Assembly: GCA_023055355.1 (NCBI GenBank)
Contig: JALJCS010000022.1
Location: 9,037,001-9,101,000 of the forward strand
Direction of reading: 5' to 3'
Length of the DNA: 64,000 nt
DNA from: Agelaius tricolor
Taxonomy: Eukaryota; Chordata; Aves; Passeriformes; Icteridae
Part shown: piece by piece, positions 13,780 through 25,030 of the stretch
How positions within the stretch are numbered: position 1 is the stretch's first letter
How the letters are laid out: each line of letters begins with the position of its first letter
Notes under the pieces: generated by a model
The model's input: the letters and a program-made list of their open reading frames with translations, nothing else
Told to the model about the DNA's origin: nothing
The model's database searches: none
Translations under genes and position numbers: made by a program

Positions 13780-15660
13780 AAAAAGAAGAAGGAAATCTGA
13801 GTTAGGATATGCTGGCTTAAATAGAAATAGGATCGAAGGTATAAGGTTGCATACAATAAACAGCTGTTGAGATGTTTGAGATTCTTAATCCAAATTGCCT
13901 GAAGACCAAGCAGTTTGGTACCAATCCCTCTCTGGAACAGAGGTCCAGGGGGCTGAGGTTAATGCTGAGCATTTTTACCTCCAGCTGACTGGGACACAAT
14001 TTGTGTTGTCTCTGTGAAAATCTAACTCTTTAATTTCTCGCTTGTCTGTATTAACAGAACTTTAGGTTTATCTTTTTCAAATCCCATTAGCTTGTAGCTG
14101 CTGTTTCCCAAGGCAAAACTTGATCCTACTTCAAAGAGATTCATTTCCCCCCACCTTCTTTAATCCCAGGTAACTGCTGAACTCAGTGTACTTTTACAAA
14201 ATTGCATTTTTCACATTCAATATACATTCATTTCTACATCTTAAAACTGTGAAGTTTATTATTATTATTATTTTCATCATCATCATCAATATGCATTTTT
14301 TTTTCTCCTCTTTTCCCATTGCAGGATGCCTCTCTCCTTTACAACCAGCCAAATCAGTACTCAAATTATTTAAATAGTAAAGAAAAACCTGGCCCAGCCC
14401 CCATTGATACACTTGGGCATCTTTAAGGTTGATTTCAGGGGAACATCCATGTGATAAGACCTTTTATTGACTGGGAGATAAAATTTTGGCAGAAGCTCAC
14501 CATGTAAAAGATTGCCTTTCCACAGTTTAATGTCCTCTGGGTTTTCAAAGTCCCTGCTCTGCCATTCCCACCTTTCTCCCAGGTACTCCAAGACACCCTG
14601 GCCTGTCTCAAGCTACCAGGAGCAACAGCTGGTTTCTGTACAGCAAGTTAGGCCAGGCCATGGCCTTTTTCTCTGAAAACCTCAGCAGTTTGGCTTGAGA
14701 GAAGAACTGTTTTATATTATATTACTGTTTCTGATCAATAAAAAGAAAGACTACACTGTATGTGGATGACAGCCACAGCGGGGTCGTGGAACATTTTGCA
14801 ATCATTTATTACTCCTGACAATGCCTTTGGTATTAAAAAAAAAAAAAAAAGCCATCACTCATGCAGTTTCTGACAATCTCTAATTAAGTCTAGATCCTCA
14901 CTAAGGGTCCAGCCACAAATCTGGTTTGAGAGCCCAGCAATGTCTCAGTGGGGCACTCCATCATCAGCCCCTGGCACGCTGCCTGCTCCTAATGAATGAG
15001 CAACATTGAGCTCAAATGAGAAATAGTGGGTTGGACATGCCATGTAAACTGAAAAGCATTTGAGTTTTTGATCTCCCATCACACTTCACTCTGGAGGGGA
15101 CCCAGCAAATGCGATGTCCCTGCCTGGAGTGGTTGTACTTTTGGAATAAGTTAGGTAATTGGACACTTAAACCTGACCAAAGCAGTCTTCCTAACTCAAA
15201 CTTTTTAAAATGGTTTAAAAAATAAAATCAACCTAAAAATAATAATCAGCTTTTAAAATGTAGCAGAATTAAAGCCTTTCAATTTTAAGTTTTTCTACAC
15301 CCAACCACAGCTCAGACTTTATTATCATATCAAACATCAGCTTCCCAGAACATAAGGGAACTATTCATGCAGCAGAAGAATAGGTAGCAGTCACTGTATA
15401 TTGCAAAGAGAGTTTTGGCATGCAAACCTTGACATCCTGGAAGCCTGGATATTCTGGGATGATGGGCAGGGCACACTTGCTGACTCTGTCTGACCACTGT
15501 TGTTTCACAGTCCTACGAGAGCACCTGCAGCTCCTGGAGAGGGGGCTTTGCCCCAGCTCAGGTGGATTTTCAGCAATGCCAAACACTCTGCAGTGTTTTA
15601 TGTAGCAGGTTCTCAGGCACAGGGTCGAGGCAGGGCCCTCCATTTCAGCAGGATGCAGAG
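13780..15660. other. Intergenic, no confident gene
   Basis: Contains a short ATT repeat with ATC units (about 14257-14290) and an A16-type run near 14837. On the minus strand about 14496-14630 could be read as an exon-like stretch with WEWQSRDFENPEDIKLW between a TAG and a GTGAGC donor. Joining it to the block at 13728 gives an early stop, so I do not annotate it. Confidence 0.45.
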
Positions 15661-15920
15661 GAGTCTGGAAGCTGTGTGTATTCCAGAGGAACTCTCTCTC
15701 CCAGGAGTTTGGAAGCTGTGTGTATTTCAGAATAACTCTCTCCCAGGAGTTTGGAAGCTGTGTGTATTCCAGAGGAACTCTCTCCCAGGAGTTTGGAAGC
15801 TGTGTGTATTCCAGAGGAACTCTCTCTCCCAGGAGTTTGGAAGCTGTGTGTATTCCAGAGGAACTCTCTCTCCCAGGAGTTTGGAAGCTGTGTGTATTCC
15901 AGAGGAACTCTCTCTCCCAG
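15661..15920 (+). repeat. 44-bp minisatellite, six copies
   Basis: Six head-to-tail copies of a unit starting GAGTTTGGAAGCTGTGTGTA. Four copies are 44 bp, and the second and third are 42 bp because one CT is missing. Since 44 is not a multiple of three, any reading frame rotates from copy to copy, which produces several overlapping spurious frames on both strands. Near identity of copies 4-6 indicates recent amplification. Confidence 0.95.
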
Positions 15921-17735
15921 CTCTCCTCTACTGCATACCCTGGTGCCAGGGTACAGCCTGTGGTGCTGAGTGCCAGCACAAACAGATCCCAGCAGGAGAT
16001 GCCTGTGCTGAGCTCTGGGACCCTCAAACCATTAATGCTGCTTTTATGCCCTGAAAGCTCCCCACAGAAGGTGGGCAGATGTGAAGCAAGAACGCAGAGG
16101 GCTCAGGTGAGAGGGAATTTGCAGGGATGACAGTGTCCCATGTCATCTCAGCCAGGCTGCTGTGGCTGCTGACGTGGCAGCAATTAGGGAGGATCAGCAG
16201 CCAGGGCAGGAGTCGTCACTCAGCCTATTTGGAGCAGGCAGATCACTGCCCTTGTGACTGACAGGGATTCCTGACACCAAAACCTTCAGGGCTTTAGCTC
16301 AGCAAGGTGAAAGGTGAGTTAAGTTAACACAATGAACAAACAGTGTCGGAAGCTGCAATAAAAAATTCCTCCCAAGAATTCCCGTGCCTCTTGGCTTCCT
16401 CAGTGTGGTTGGAGATGGGCTCCAGCCCTGGAGAACCAAGGAGACCCAAACTGCCTCACTGTGTGTGTCAGCAGAGGGATGCTCTGCCTTCAGACAGCCC
16501 AGCACCAGGGCAAGTTTGGCAAGAGATGATGGAAACAGCAGGATTCCTTTCAGCCAGAGCTGAGCAAATGCTCCCAGCAAGAAGCCATGGCTGCCCTGAA
16601 CAGCCCAGAGCCCACACATTGCAGGGGAAGGGCAGCCAGGGAGCAGCTCCACAGCTTGGACTGGGAGATACCTTGGTGGAATCATCTGCTGGGATGTATG
16701 TGGCTGCCACAGGTGGCACAGCAGGAGCTCTGGCAGCACAGGGCTCCTCTTTGTCCCCAGGGACAGGGGACACCTCCAGCCACTGCCCCCTGGGGCCGCT
16801 GCATGCAGAGCTTTGGCACTGGGGGATGAATTGTCCCTTCTCCATCACACATCATGGAGTAATTGCTGTGCACACTGCTGCTTGTGGAAGGAATACAGAG
16901 GGCATTTGCAATCCCCTCACCCTCCAAGGCTTCTCATTTATTCAATGTGTTCATAAACGTTTGCCCACTCTGAATGCATTCATGCGAATACTTGCAGGTG
17001 CCCTGGATGAGCCAGAGATCCTTATCAATCCAGGGTATCCACCAACACTTGCATGCACGTTTTCAGAGCCCTGACTGTGAGCTAAAGAGCTTTGGGTGTG
17101 ATCCATGAGGCCATCAGCTGGATTCAGGTCAGTGCTTTAGGCTCTCTGGCAGATGACAGCAGGGCAGCACCCTCAACCCCCCCCTGGTTGGTGGAGCAGC
17201 ATGTCAGGAGTGGGACAGGAAACATTCCCAGCCAGCCCTTCTCTGTCCACTGTAACACTCCTTCTTTTACCTGCTCTGTCATTTTTTCATTTGAGGGTAA
17301 AACAATTCTCAGGCAGAGAACAAATCTCTCCCTGTGAGTGGCCATTGCAGCCGCCCCCCAGCAGCCCTCACAGAGCAGGGTCTGTGTCCACAGCTCTGTG
17401 TGAGCCTCACACAAATTCAAATGTGAGGCTGGCAGTAGCAATTTGCATGCAGAGATGCCACAGTGCTCACAAAGTAATGGAGCTGTGAGTCATCCCTGCT
17501 GCTGCAGCCCTGATGGTTTGCAGTGCTGTTGTGTACATAATGGTACCTTCACATAGAAATATAATGTGGCCTTGCTAGGAGTACCTGAGAAAAAATTTTA
17601 AAGCATCAAAAAGATTTCCTGGAAAGGAATTTTCCCCAAAAAGCCTTTCCTTGTCCCATTTGGCAGAGGAAAAAATTAATTTTTTTACTAGTCATCCTTC
17701 CAAAATTTTTCAGATACACCCTGGGCCACAGTTGT
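15921..17735. other. Intergenic, moderately GC-rich
   Basis: The longest plus frame (243 codons, 16343-17074) has no recognisable domain, no clear third-position bias and competes with open frames on the other strand. I see no gene or named repeat. Confidence 0.45.
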
Positions 17736-18157
17736 TTTGTGTGGTGTTTGTGAAGTCCCCAGGATGAGGTGAGAGATGAGAATTTGACTCCATGTTCTCA
17801 GAAGGTTGATATATTATATCATATCATATCATAATCATATTATGCTATACTAAAACTATACTAAAGAAAGAGAAAGGATACATCAGAAGGCTTAGCAAGA
17901 AATGATAATGAAAGCTTGTGACTGACTCCTCAGAGTCTGACACAGCTGGACCATGATTGGTCATTAATTAAAAATAATTCACATGGAACCAACCAAGCAT
18001 TCACCTGTTGGTAAACAATGTCCAAGCCACATTCCAAAGCAGCAAACACAGGAGCAGCAATCAGATAATTATTGTTTTCATTCCTCTCTGAGGCTTCTCA
18101 GCTTCCCAGGAGAAAATCCTGGGCAAAGAGGATTTTTCAGAAAATATCACAGTGACA
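17736..18157 (-). mobile_element. Solo LTR of an endogenous retrovirus-like element, diverged
   Basis: Shares most of its length with the LTR at 22850-23235, in the same order: an AGGATGAGG region, a TATCA-rich stretch, TCAGAAGGCT, GATTGGTCATTAATTA, and finally TTTTTCAGAAAATATCA. Read on the minus strand it starts TGTCACTGTGATATTTTCTG, so that is its sense strand. GTTGT occurs on both sides (17731-17735 and 18158-18162), a candidate 5-bp target-site duplication. No internal viral genes accompany it. I recall this family as common in songbirds but cannot name the subfamily with certainty. Confidence 0.75.
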
Positions 18158-18264
18158 GTTGTGGGGATATGTTCCAGGCAAACCTGGATCAGTAAGTCCC
18201 TGCAGACAAGCAGGGGCTGGGTTTTGTCTGTGAGTGTTCAGAGCAGGTCACTGCCCCCAGGTAC

Positions 18265-18700
18265 AAATGTGCTGCCCAGAAAAAGGTACCCGGACTGTCC
18301 GTAACTCTTTGTCTCTATTGTCTCACATTGTCCTAATTCAATTTGTCCAAATTATTATTACTCTAATTGCATTACTATTTTTATAACCATTTTATTGCTA
18401 TTAAACTTTTAAAATTTTAAAAACAAGTGATTGGCATTTTTCACAAAGATTATTTTCTTTTATCTAACACATTCTTTCTCTGACCTGCTGAGATCTGCCC
18501 AGCAGGTTGGTTCGTGGCACACTTGGGGTGGTGTTAGTCTTTTATACTAAGAACTACGTGTACTTTATTTACAATAATTTTCCAATAACTATGTCGGACA
18601 GTCTGTCTCTACCCTAAAGCAATCCCAAAGTGCCACCATCCCAGCAGAAGGTGGAGGACAGGAGCAAGCCGAAGGACAGAGACAGAGCCATGTGCACTGC
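18265..18700 (-). mobile_element. Truncated LTR plus adjacent internal sequence, copy 1
   Basis: About 18269-18450 matches the LTR segment at about 19670-19847, and 18451-18660 matches 19848-20075, so the homology runs past the LTR edge into shared flanking sequence (for example TACTAAGAACTACGTGTACT in both). On the minus strand the LTR starts TGTGAAAAATGCCAATCACT, which fits a 3' LTR preceded by the end of an internal region. The far part of this LTR is missing. No intact viral reading frame is present. Confidence 0.7.
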
Positions 18701-19399
18701 AGAGCTGCCTTGCCCTGCCCAGGGGACAGAAAGCAGCAGCAGGAGGAGCCCAGCTGGCTCCGCTGAGTTCTTCTGTCCCCAGGTCAGGAGCCCGCGGTGC
18801 TGCCCACGCTGTGCCGGCCCAAAGCGGAGCTGTGTGAAACAGCTGCTGCTGCTGCCCTCGTAAAGAGTTCCCTCTTTCCATTCAAACCTGCAGCCTCAAA
18901 CCTCTCCTTATCAAACCCTGCTGGCCCCCAAAGCGTTTCCCGGTTCAAGTGAGACACCAGCAGCTTTTCGCCTGTAATTGCGGATGGCGCTCCATGGATG
19001 TGCGAGCGCTGCGCGGGATGGGTGAATTCCAGGAGCTGGGAGGAACAGCCCCGCATTCCTGCTTTAACGGGAGGGTCTGGTTCTGCTCCCGCAGCCTGAA
19101 ACTGGAGCTTTGCTCTTTGCCGTGCTCCTTCCTATGCCGTGGTCTCGGGTTTTGTGTTGCTAGAATGGTTCCTGAGGTATTAAAGAGTCTTTTTTCCCAG
19201 CGACCGAAGAAGAAGTTGAGATTCCTCAGCTCTGGTTTTCAAGGTGTGAAAAATGTGTATTTTATGATTGGCTTTTTGCAAATATTCAAATGAATATTAC
19301 ATGTGTTGTGTTAGAAAGTAATGCTGTATTAATTCTCTTAAGTAGTGTGTTAAATACAGCTTTAGGTTACAACAAAATGTTAAAATAGAAACTATGCTA
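18701..19399. other. Between the two LTR copies, GC-rich, no gene recognised
   Basis: Could be degraded internal sequence of the first element or ordinary intergenic DNA. Frames of 75-115 codons exist on both strands without recognisable motifs. Confidence 0.4.
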
Positions 19400-20390
19400 T
19401 GTAGGATACTTTTTTTCCTAAAGAAAGGACTCGCCCTGAGACAGCAGCCACAGGACACCTGAATCTTTCAGAGAAAGAGAATTTATTGCCCATTATCAGG
19501 AGAAATGAACTTCTTCCTGCCTCAGTCAGCCAGGAAGAAGCTGAGGATGACCAGACAGAATCCTGTGTTTGAATGGAATTTATGCATCATGGATGAGGTG
19601 TATGAATATGCAACAGGCTATTGTTTTTAAGGGTTAATCCTCTGTTACCGTGGGTCCTTTTTCAGGCTTGTGCTGCCCAGAAAGAGGTACCTGGACATCT
19701 GTAACTCTTTGTTTCTATTGTCTCATATTGTCCTAATTCAAATAGTCCAAATTATTATTACTCTAATTGCATTACTATTTTTATAACCATTTTATTACTA
19801 TTAAACTTTTAAAATTTTAAAAACAAGTGATTGGCATTTTCCACAAAAGTTGTTTGTTTTCTCTTATCTATAACATTCTCTCTCCAACCCACTGAGGTCT
19901 GTCTGGCAGGTTGGTTTGAGGCACACTGACCACCCTTGGGGTGGTGTTAGTCTTTTATACTAAGAACTACGTGTACTTTATTTACAATAATTTTCCAATA
20001 CCTATCACCTATGTTTGATAGTCTGTCTCTACTCTAAAGCAATCCAAAAGTGCCACCATCACAGCAGAAGATGCAGGACAAGAAGAAGAAGAAGAAGGAC
20101 AAGGCAAGCCCCAATTCCTCCATCTTGCCTCTTGAACCCCCATTCTAAATCCCCAAAATTCTACTTTTCCACCCTGTGGCAAATTAACTGTCATTCTACT
20201 TAAACTCCTGTGGCTTGTAACTCCTCACACAAAGTTGGTAATTGTTCCCAGGGGCTAAAATTGAAGGTACAGGTATCCTTGACTCTGTGCCAAGGTCTCT
20301 GAGCCCTTTGCCAGGGCCTCAAGTCCTCCAGGGCAACCAGAGCAATGTCCTGGGTTCCAGCACCGTGTCATCACTGCCTGCAGTGGGGCC
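19400..20390 (-). mobile_element. LTR with adjacent internal sequence, copy 2
   Basis: The LTR occupies about 19400-19847. On the minus strand it begins TGTGGAAAATGCCAATCACT and carries AATAAATTCTC (about 19478-19485), a plausible retroviral poly(A) signal. Upstream on that strand is a purine-rich stretch that could be the polypurine tract, then sequence from 19848 to about 20390 that I take as the 3' end of the internal region. It includes an AAG repeat at about 20080-20097. No open retroviral gene is left, so it is a non-coding remnant. The right boundary is uncertain. Confidence 0.7.
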
Positions 20391-22849
20391 AAGGCAGTTC
20401 TCTCTTCAGCAAAACTCTCCATCCTGTTTAATACACAACTTTGCATTATCCTGGGATCCTCCAGGGAGAGGAAACATAGTTTTCAGTAATGTGTAGGCTT
20501 CACTAGTTACCCACCTTATCTACCAACCTTTAGATTCTTTTAAAAAGAATTTTTGGATAGTTTGGGGGACAGTCACACCCCTGATGTCAGATGAGGTGCT
20601 CAGGATGTGCCCAGCCTGCATCAAACCCCAGAAGGATGCTCTCCTGTAAGACTGAGTGCATGAGCAGACAGGAACAAACACTCACAGCAAGAGCAAAGTG
20701 AATTGCACTGCAAATCTCTTCCTCTGTGCTGTTCAAGGGGTGCCACTGCTCCAGCACATTGTCCTGTGCTAGAAACAGTCCAGAGTGTGCCAGGACACAG
20801 CAGCAGTCCTGCTACAGCACCCAGAGCTCAGCAAATCCTCTCTGAGCTGCCTCAGGGCCCACAGAGCAGGGTCCCCTCCAGCCAGCAAATCCTGGACCAA
20901 GTGTGGTGTAAAGCCTTTAAACTTTGTGTGTGATGTAGAGCCTTTATGTGTGGTGTAAAGCCTTTATGTGTGGTGTAAAGCCTTTTAAAAAAGGAGTTCT
21001 TGTGCAACTGGGGTAAGTGCTGGCTTGTAACACCTGAGAACAGAGGCAGTCCCAAATCCCTGACAAGGCAGAGCCAGGCAGGGGAGCCCAGCAGAGCTGA
21101 AGTTCCTCTGGCCCAGAAGTCCAGAAGGGAAAGATGAGCATGGACACACCAGCCCCACTGCTCCTGACCACGGGAGCAAAGTGTGTCCTGAAAAGAGAAG
21201 CAAGGAGCTGTTCCTGGCACAGAGCAGGGCTCTGGTCCCTGCTCCAGGGATTGGGAGCAGAAGTAGAATTGCAAAAAGCTGAGTCAAAATTTTCTGTTCT
21301 GATGTTACTCAGTTCCTCATTTAGAAAAGGCCTTGGTCTGGCCCTAAAAAGAAGGCTGGGCTCAATGATTGCCTGTGCATCCCAAATTCCCCCAAATCTA
21401 CAGGTGTGACTTCATGTTACCTGCAATTATCTCCCCCCCAGTTCCCAAGAAGAGCTGGGGGGTATAGGAATGTGCTTTTTGTTGATGGAGTGACAAAACT
21501 ATCCTTTGTCCCCTCAAAAAGGAAAGAAGCCTGGAAGTTTTCTCCTTGACAAAGTGAAAAAGCCATCTCAGAGGCCTCAGGGACTTCACCTTAAACTTAG
21601 GGACAGCTAATTGGACAGAAGCCAAAAGATCCTGCTTGGGCAATTCACTAGAAAAAGAAGTGAACAAAGAAACTGATTGCTTTTGGGAGGTGTTTTAATA
21701 GGAGCAAGAACTTCTTACACTTGGCTCAGCTTTTCTCTGTTTGTTATTTTGCCTTTTAATTGAACCTTTTTGTTTCCAACACTGCAACAGAAGCTATCTT
21801 ACTGATTTGATGCCTCCAATGGTAGCTGAGTTATCTTGGGTATGTTACAGACTTTTAAGAGCTTATGAGACCTTAGATAAATATTCACCTTATGGGTGAA
21901 TCTATCCCCCATTTTACTTTACAATCAGAAACCCCTGATCTCACTCACACTCTTCTGACCTCAGACCAAGTTCCATGCATCTCTTTTCCTTTTTTAGACA
22001 GTTAATGCTCTTACAGGGAGAGACAGATGGCACCCATTTGCAGATGTCAAACACTTGCCTCACGTGGCACGTTCACTGTTGGATTCCACCAGAGGCTCGT
22101 GGCTCAGATACTGAGATTTCAGTCATAATCACCAGCTTGAAACGTCAAGCAAACGCTCCCTGACCAGGTCTGGCCACAGTTACATCACTCACTGCTTCTG
22201 ATTCTTTTTTAAATCATTTGTAAGTTGGAGTACAGCAGGGGGATTAAATGCCTGGAGTGCAGGAAGAAGAATATTGGAAGTGGGTGCTAAAGAAGAGATG
22301 GAGAAAGAATAAAAAATTGTCACTGCTGCACTCATGGGAGGGAAAGGGCAGAGCTGCAGGACAGGACCCACATTTCTCAGTACATGTGAAGCTGATTTGG
22401 GAGCAGTGCCACGGGTGTTTGTGATGAATATTCTGATTCACACTTGGCTCTCCTTCCATGCAAACTTCCCCAGGTGAGCAGTGGAGCAGGCAGGTGTGAC
22501 CCTCTTGGCACAGAACAAAGCAGCTGTCAAGCTGTGAAGTTCCCTCAGAACTCAGCTCTCGGGGCTTCTGTTTTTTTGTTTCTTTTCCTGTTTTTGGGCC
22601 CAGGTTTCTGAGCTCCCTGGCAGGTGGCTGGAAGCACAGGGAATGTGCTGCTCCCTCTGGGAGGGCAGTGGTGGCTCCTTGTGTCTGCTCACAGCTGCTC
22701 CCTGTCAGCAGTGAATGCACCTGGACCTGCTCAGCCCTGGGGCACCTCTGGGGCACTTTGCCAACATTGCCCATCCCCAAGGGAAGTGCTCTGTAAGGTA
22801 CTAAAGCAGCCTCCTCACTCTTCATTCTGGAAACTAAAGGGCAGCACAA
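20391..22849. other. Intergenic, no gene recognised
   Basis: Apart from the 20-bp tandem array at 20.9 kb I see no gene or repeat family. Some of the sequence near 20.4-22 kb may be old transposon-derived DNA. Confidence 0.4.
20901..20986 (+). repeat. 20-bp tandem repeat, about four copies
   Basis: The unit CCTTTATGTGTGGTGTAAAG is repeated exactly at 20941 and 20961, with two more diverged copies before it. Length 20 shifts the frame each time. Confidence 0.9.
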
Positions 22850-23235
22850 TTGTGACCGTGTTCACAGGGGTCTGAGGATGAGGGGAGAGATGAGGATCTG
22901 ACTCCATGTTTCACAAGGCTGATTTATTATTTTATTATATGTATTACATTAAAACTATACTAAAAGAATAGAAGAAAGGATTTCATCAGAAGGCTAGCTA
23001 AGAATAGAAAAGGAAAATGATAACAAAAGCTCGTGTCTCAGAGAGTCTGAGCCAGCTGACTGTGATTGGCCATTAATTAGAAACAACCACATGACACATG
23101 AGCCCAATCCCAGATGCCCCTGTTGCATTCCACAGCAGCAGATAACCATTGGTTACATTTTGTTCCTGAGGCCTCTCAGCTTCTCAGGAGGAAAAATCCT
23201 AAGGAAAGGATTTTTCAGAAAATATCATGGCTACA
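22850..23235 (-). mobile_element. Solo LTR of an endogenous retrovirus-like element
   Basis: On the minus strand it starts TGTAGCCATGATATTTTCTG and ends GGTCACA, giving the TG...CA ends of an LTR. It carries AATAAATCAGCC (about 22918-22930), a plausible poly(A) signal. CACAA flanks it on both sides (22845-22849 and 23236-23240), a candidate 5-bp target duplication with one extra T. It is the better-preserved relative of the copy at 17736. No internal region remains, as expected after recombination between two LTRs. Confidence 0.8.
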
Positions 23236-23879
23236 CACAAGCACAGTGCTGACACTGCCACGTGTTTTGGACACATTAAACCAGTGTGGTTATTCCAAAG
23301 TGCCTCACCTGCCCACCTTCATCCCATGGCAGCTTCCAAAGCACAAGGAGCCACTAGCAAATGCACAGCCGAGCATCCAGGGTGCAGGAAAAATACCACA
23401 AAAGTCAAATTAAGTATCATACACAAGGTGGCTGCTGGTCAGGAACAGAAATGCTCTGATTCCCTCCACAGATACATTCATTTTGTCTGTGTTCAGTACC
23501 TGAGCTGTGCTGCTGACCATGCAGGGGAGCCTGGAGCACAGGGACAGCAAGGGAGCCCCCCATGCTCACCTGGTACTCAGCAGGCTCAGGATCCCACATT
23601 TCTGTCCCTCTGCCCCCAGCAGGTACAGGGGGTACATGGGGTCCTCCTGAGCTGCAAAAAGCCTCAGATAGCACAAGGGGATCTCCAGTGATCAGTGTTT
23701 GCACCCCCATGATATCAGCTCTTCTCAGTGCTACCAAAAATGTCACAGGCAGAGAATCAGGGTCATGAGCACGATTGGAAAGTCCAGGTAATTTTCACTG
23801 GGACTGCTGCCTTGGTGGCCACAAAAAATGTCATATCTGGGTCTACCACAACTCTCCTCCCAGGGAAGGAATGGGTTTG
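23236..23879. other. Intergenic, nothing recognised
   Basis: No gene or clear repeat seen; the overlapping frames on both strands lack familiar motifs. Confidence 0.45.
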
Positions 23880-24012
23880 GTTTGGTTTCTCTGAGAGTTA
23901 TCAGGCTCTGGCACAGCTTGCTCAGAGAAGCTGTGGCTGCCCCATCCCTGCAAGTGTCCAAGGCAAGGCTGGACGGGGTTTGGAGCAACCAGGGACAGTG
24001 GAAGGTGTCCCT
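23880..24012 (+). mobile_element. CR1 LINE 3'-region fragment
   Basis: Reads like the CR1 3' part: CTTGCTCAGAGAAGCTGTGG, then CATCCCTGCAAGTGTCCAAG and GGGACAGTGGAAGGTGTCCC. It points to the plus strand and is truncated at both ends. The tandem array that follows starts where CR1 similarity stops. Confidence 0.75.
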
Positions 24013-24240
24013 AAACCCCAAATAAAACCCTGAGATCCTTAATCCCCAAATAACATACACAGACCCCAAAACCCCAAATAAAACACTGAGATCCCCTAAG
24101 CCCCAAATAACATACACAGACCACAAAACCCTAAATAAAACACTGAGATTTCCTAATCTCCAAAAAACACACAGGGACCCCTAAATCCTAAATAAAACAC
24201 CGAGATCCCCTAAGCCCTAAATAACACTCAGGGACCCCAA
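24011..24240 (+). repeat. 57-bp tandem repeat, four copies
   Basis: The word AAATAAAAC recurs at 24020, 24076, 24133 and 24190, spacing 56-57 bp, each followed by TGAGAT or CGAGAT and a CCCCAAATAAC or similar. The C-rich plus strand resembles a telomere-like CCCTAA composition but is not a telomeric repeat. Confidence 0.9.
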
Positions 24241-24342
24241 AATGCCCAAAAACGCCCCAAAATCCGCCGCACCCCGCGCGGCCCCAGCGCGCCCTCTGCC
24301 GGTGCTTCGGGGCCCTGCACGGGCCGGGGGCCCCGGGGCTGC

Positions 24343-24680
24343 CGTGGGGATTTGGGGGTCCCGGGGCCGCGATGGGGATTTGGGGGTCCCGGGGCAGTGA
24401 TGGAGATTTGGGAGTCGTGGAGCCATGATGGGGATTTGGGGGTCCTGGAGCTGCCATGGGGATTTGGGGGTCCTGGAGCCATGATGGGGATTTGGGGATC
24501 CTGGAGCCATGATGGGGATTTGGGGGTCCTGGTGCCATGATGGGGATTTGGGGGTCCAGGGGTTGCCATGGGGGTTTGGGGGTCCTGGGGTTTGGGGTCT
24601 GTTGGCCACAATGGGTGTTTGAGGGTCCTGCTGCCACAATGGGGATTTGGGGTCCTGAGGGTGCCGTGGAGATTTTGGGG
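24343..24680 (+). repeat. 28-bp G-rich minisatellite, about 12 copies
   Basis: The unit GCCATGATGGGGATTTGGGG plus GTCCTGGA recurs every 28 bp with substitutions, especially well at 24480-24540. Every copy has GGGG runs, so the array could form G-quadruplexes. On the minus strand it reads as a Pro-Asn-Pro-His-rich frame of 287 codons (24188-25051), which I regard as an artefact of the repeat. Confidence 0.93.
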
Positions 24681-24719
24681 TCTCTGCTCTGCCGTGTCCC
24701 CCTTGCACAGAGCTCACTG

Positions 24720-25030
24720 GGAATGGAGGTTTTCCCCCCTCCCAGGGAAGAATCCCTTCCCAATTTCCCATCCAGCCCTGCCCTCTGGCAGTGGGAACCA
24801 TTCCCTGTGTCCTGTCCCTCCAGCCCCAGTCCAAAGTCCCTCTCCAGCTCTCCTGGAGCCCCTTTAGGGGCTGAAAGAGGCTCTGTGGTCCCTCTGGAGT
24901 CTCCTCTTCTGGACTGACACCCCAACCCTCCCATCCTTTCCTCACTGCCAGCCCTGACCATCCTCAAGCCTCCTCTGGCCCAACAGGTCCCTGTCCTCCC
25001 TGTGCTGAGGCCACCAGGGCTCCATCCTGC
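24720..25030 (-). mobile_element. CR1 LINE fragment
   Basis: Contains CR1 3'-part text in reverse orientation, notably AAAGTCCCTCTCCAGCTCTC followed by CTGGAGCCCCTTTAGG and a CTGGAGTCTCCTCTTCT-like word. The same words occur in the copy at 40.5-41.0 kb. It is truncated at both ends. Confidence 0.8.

Noticed and set aside
14496..14630. Possible minus exon with WEWQSRDFENPEDIKLW and a GTGAGC donor
   Set aside because: Splicing it to the acceptor at 13728 gives a stop after about 24 codons; no homology recognised and codon use is not distinctive.
15365..16027. 220-codon minus frame with repeated EFLWNTHSFQTP-like blocks
   Set aside because: Produced by the 44-bp minisatellite; the repeat length shifts the frame between copies.
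16343..17074. 243-codon plus frame
   Set aside because: No recognisable domain, no codon-position bias, and long frames on the opposite strand. Probably chance in moderately GC-rich DNA.
17815..17850. TATCA short repeat
   Set aside because: Only a few imperfect copies, and the AT-rich stretch is a normal part of this LTR family.
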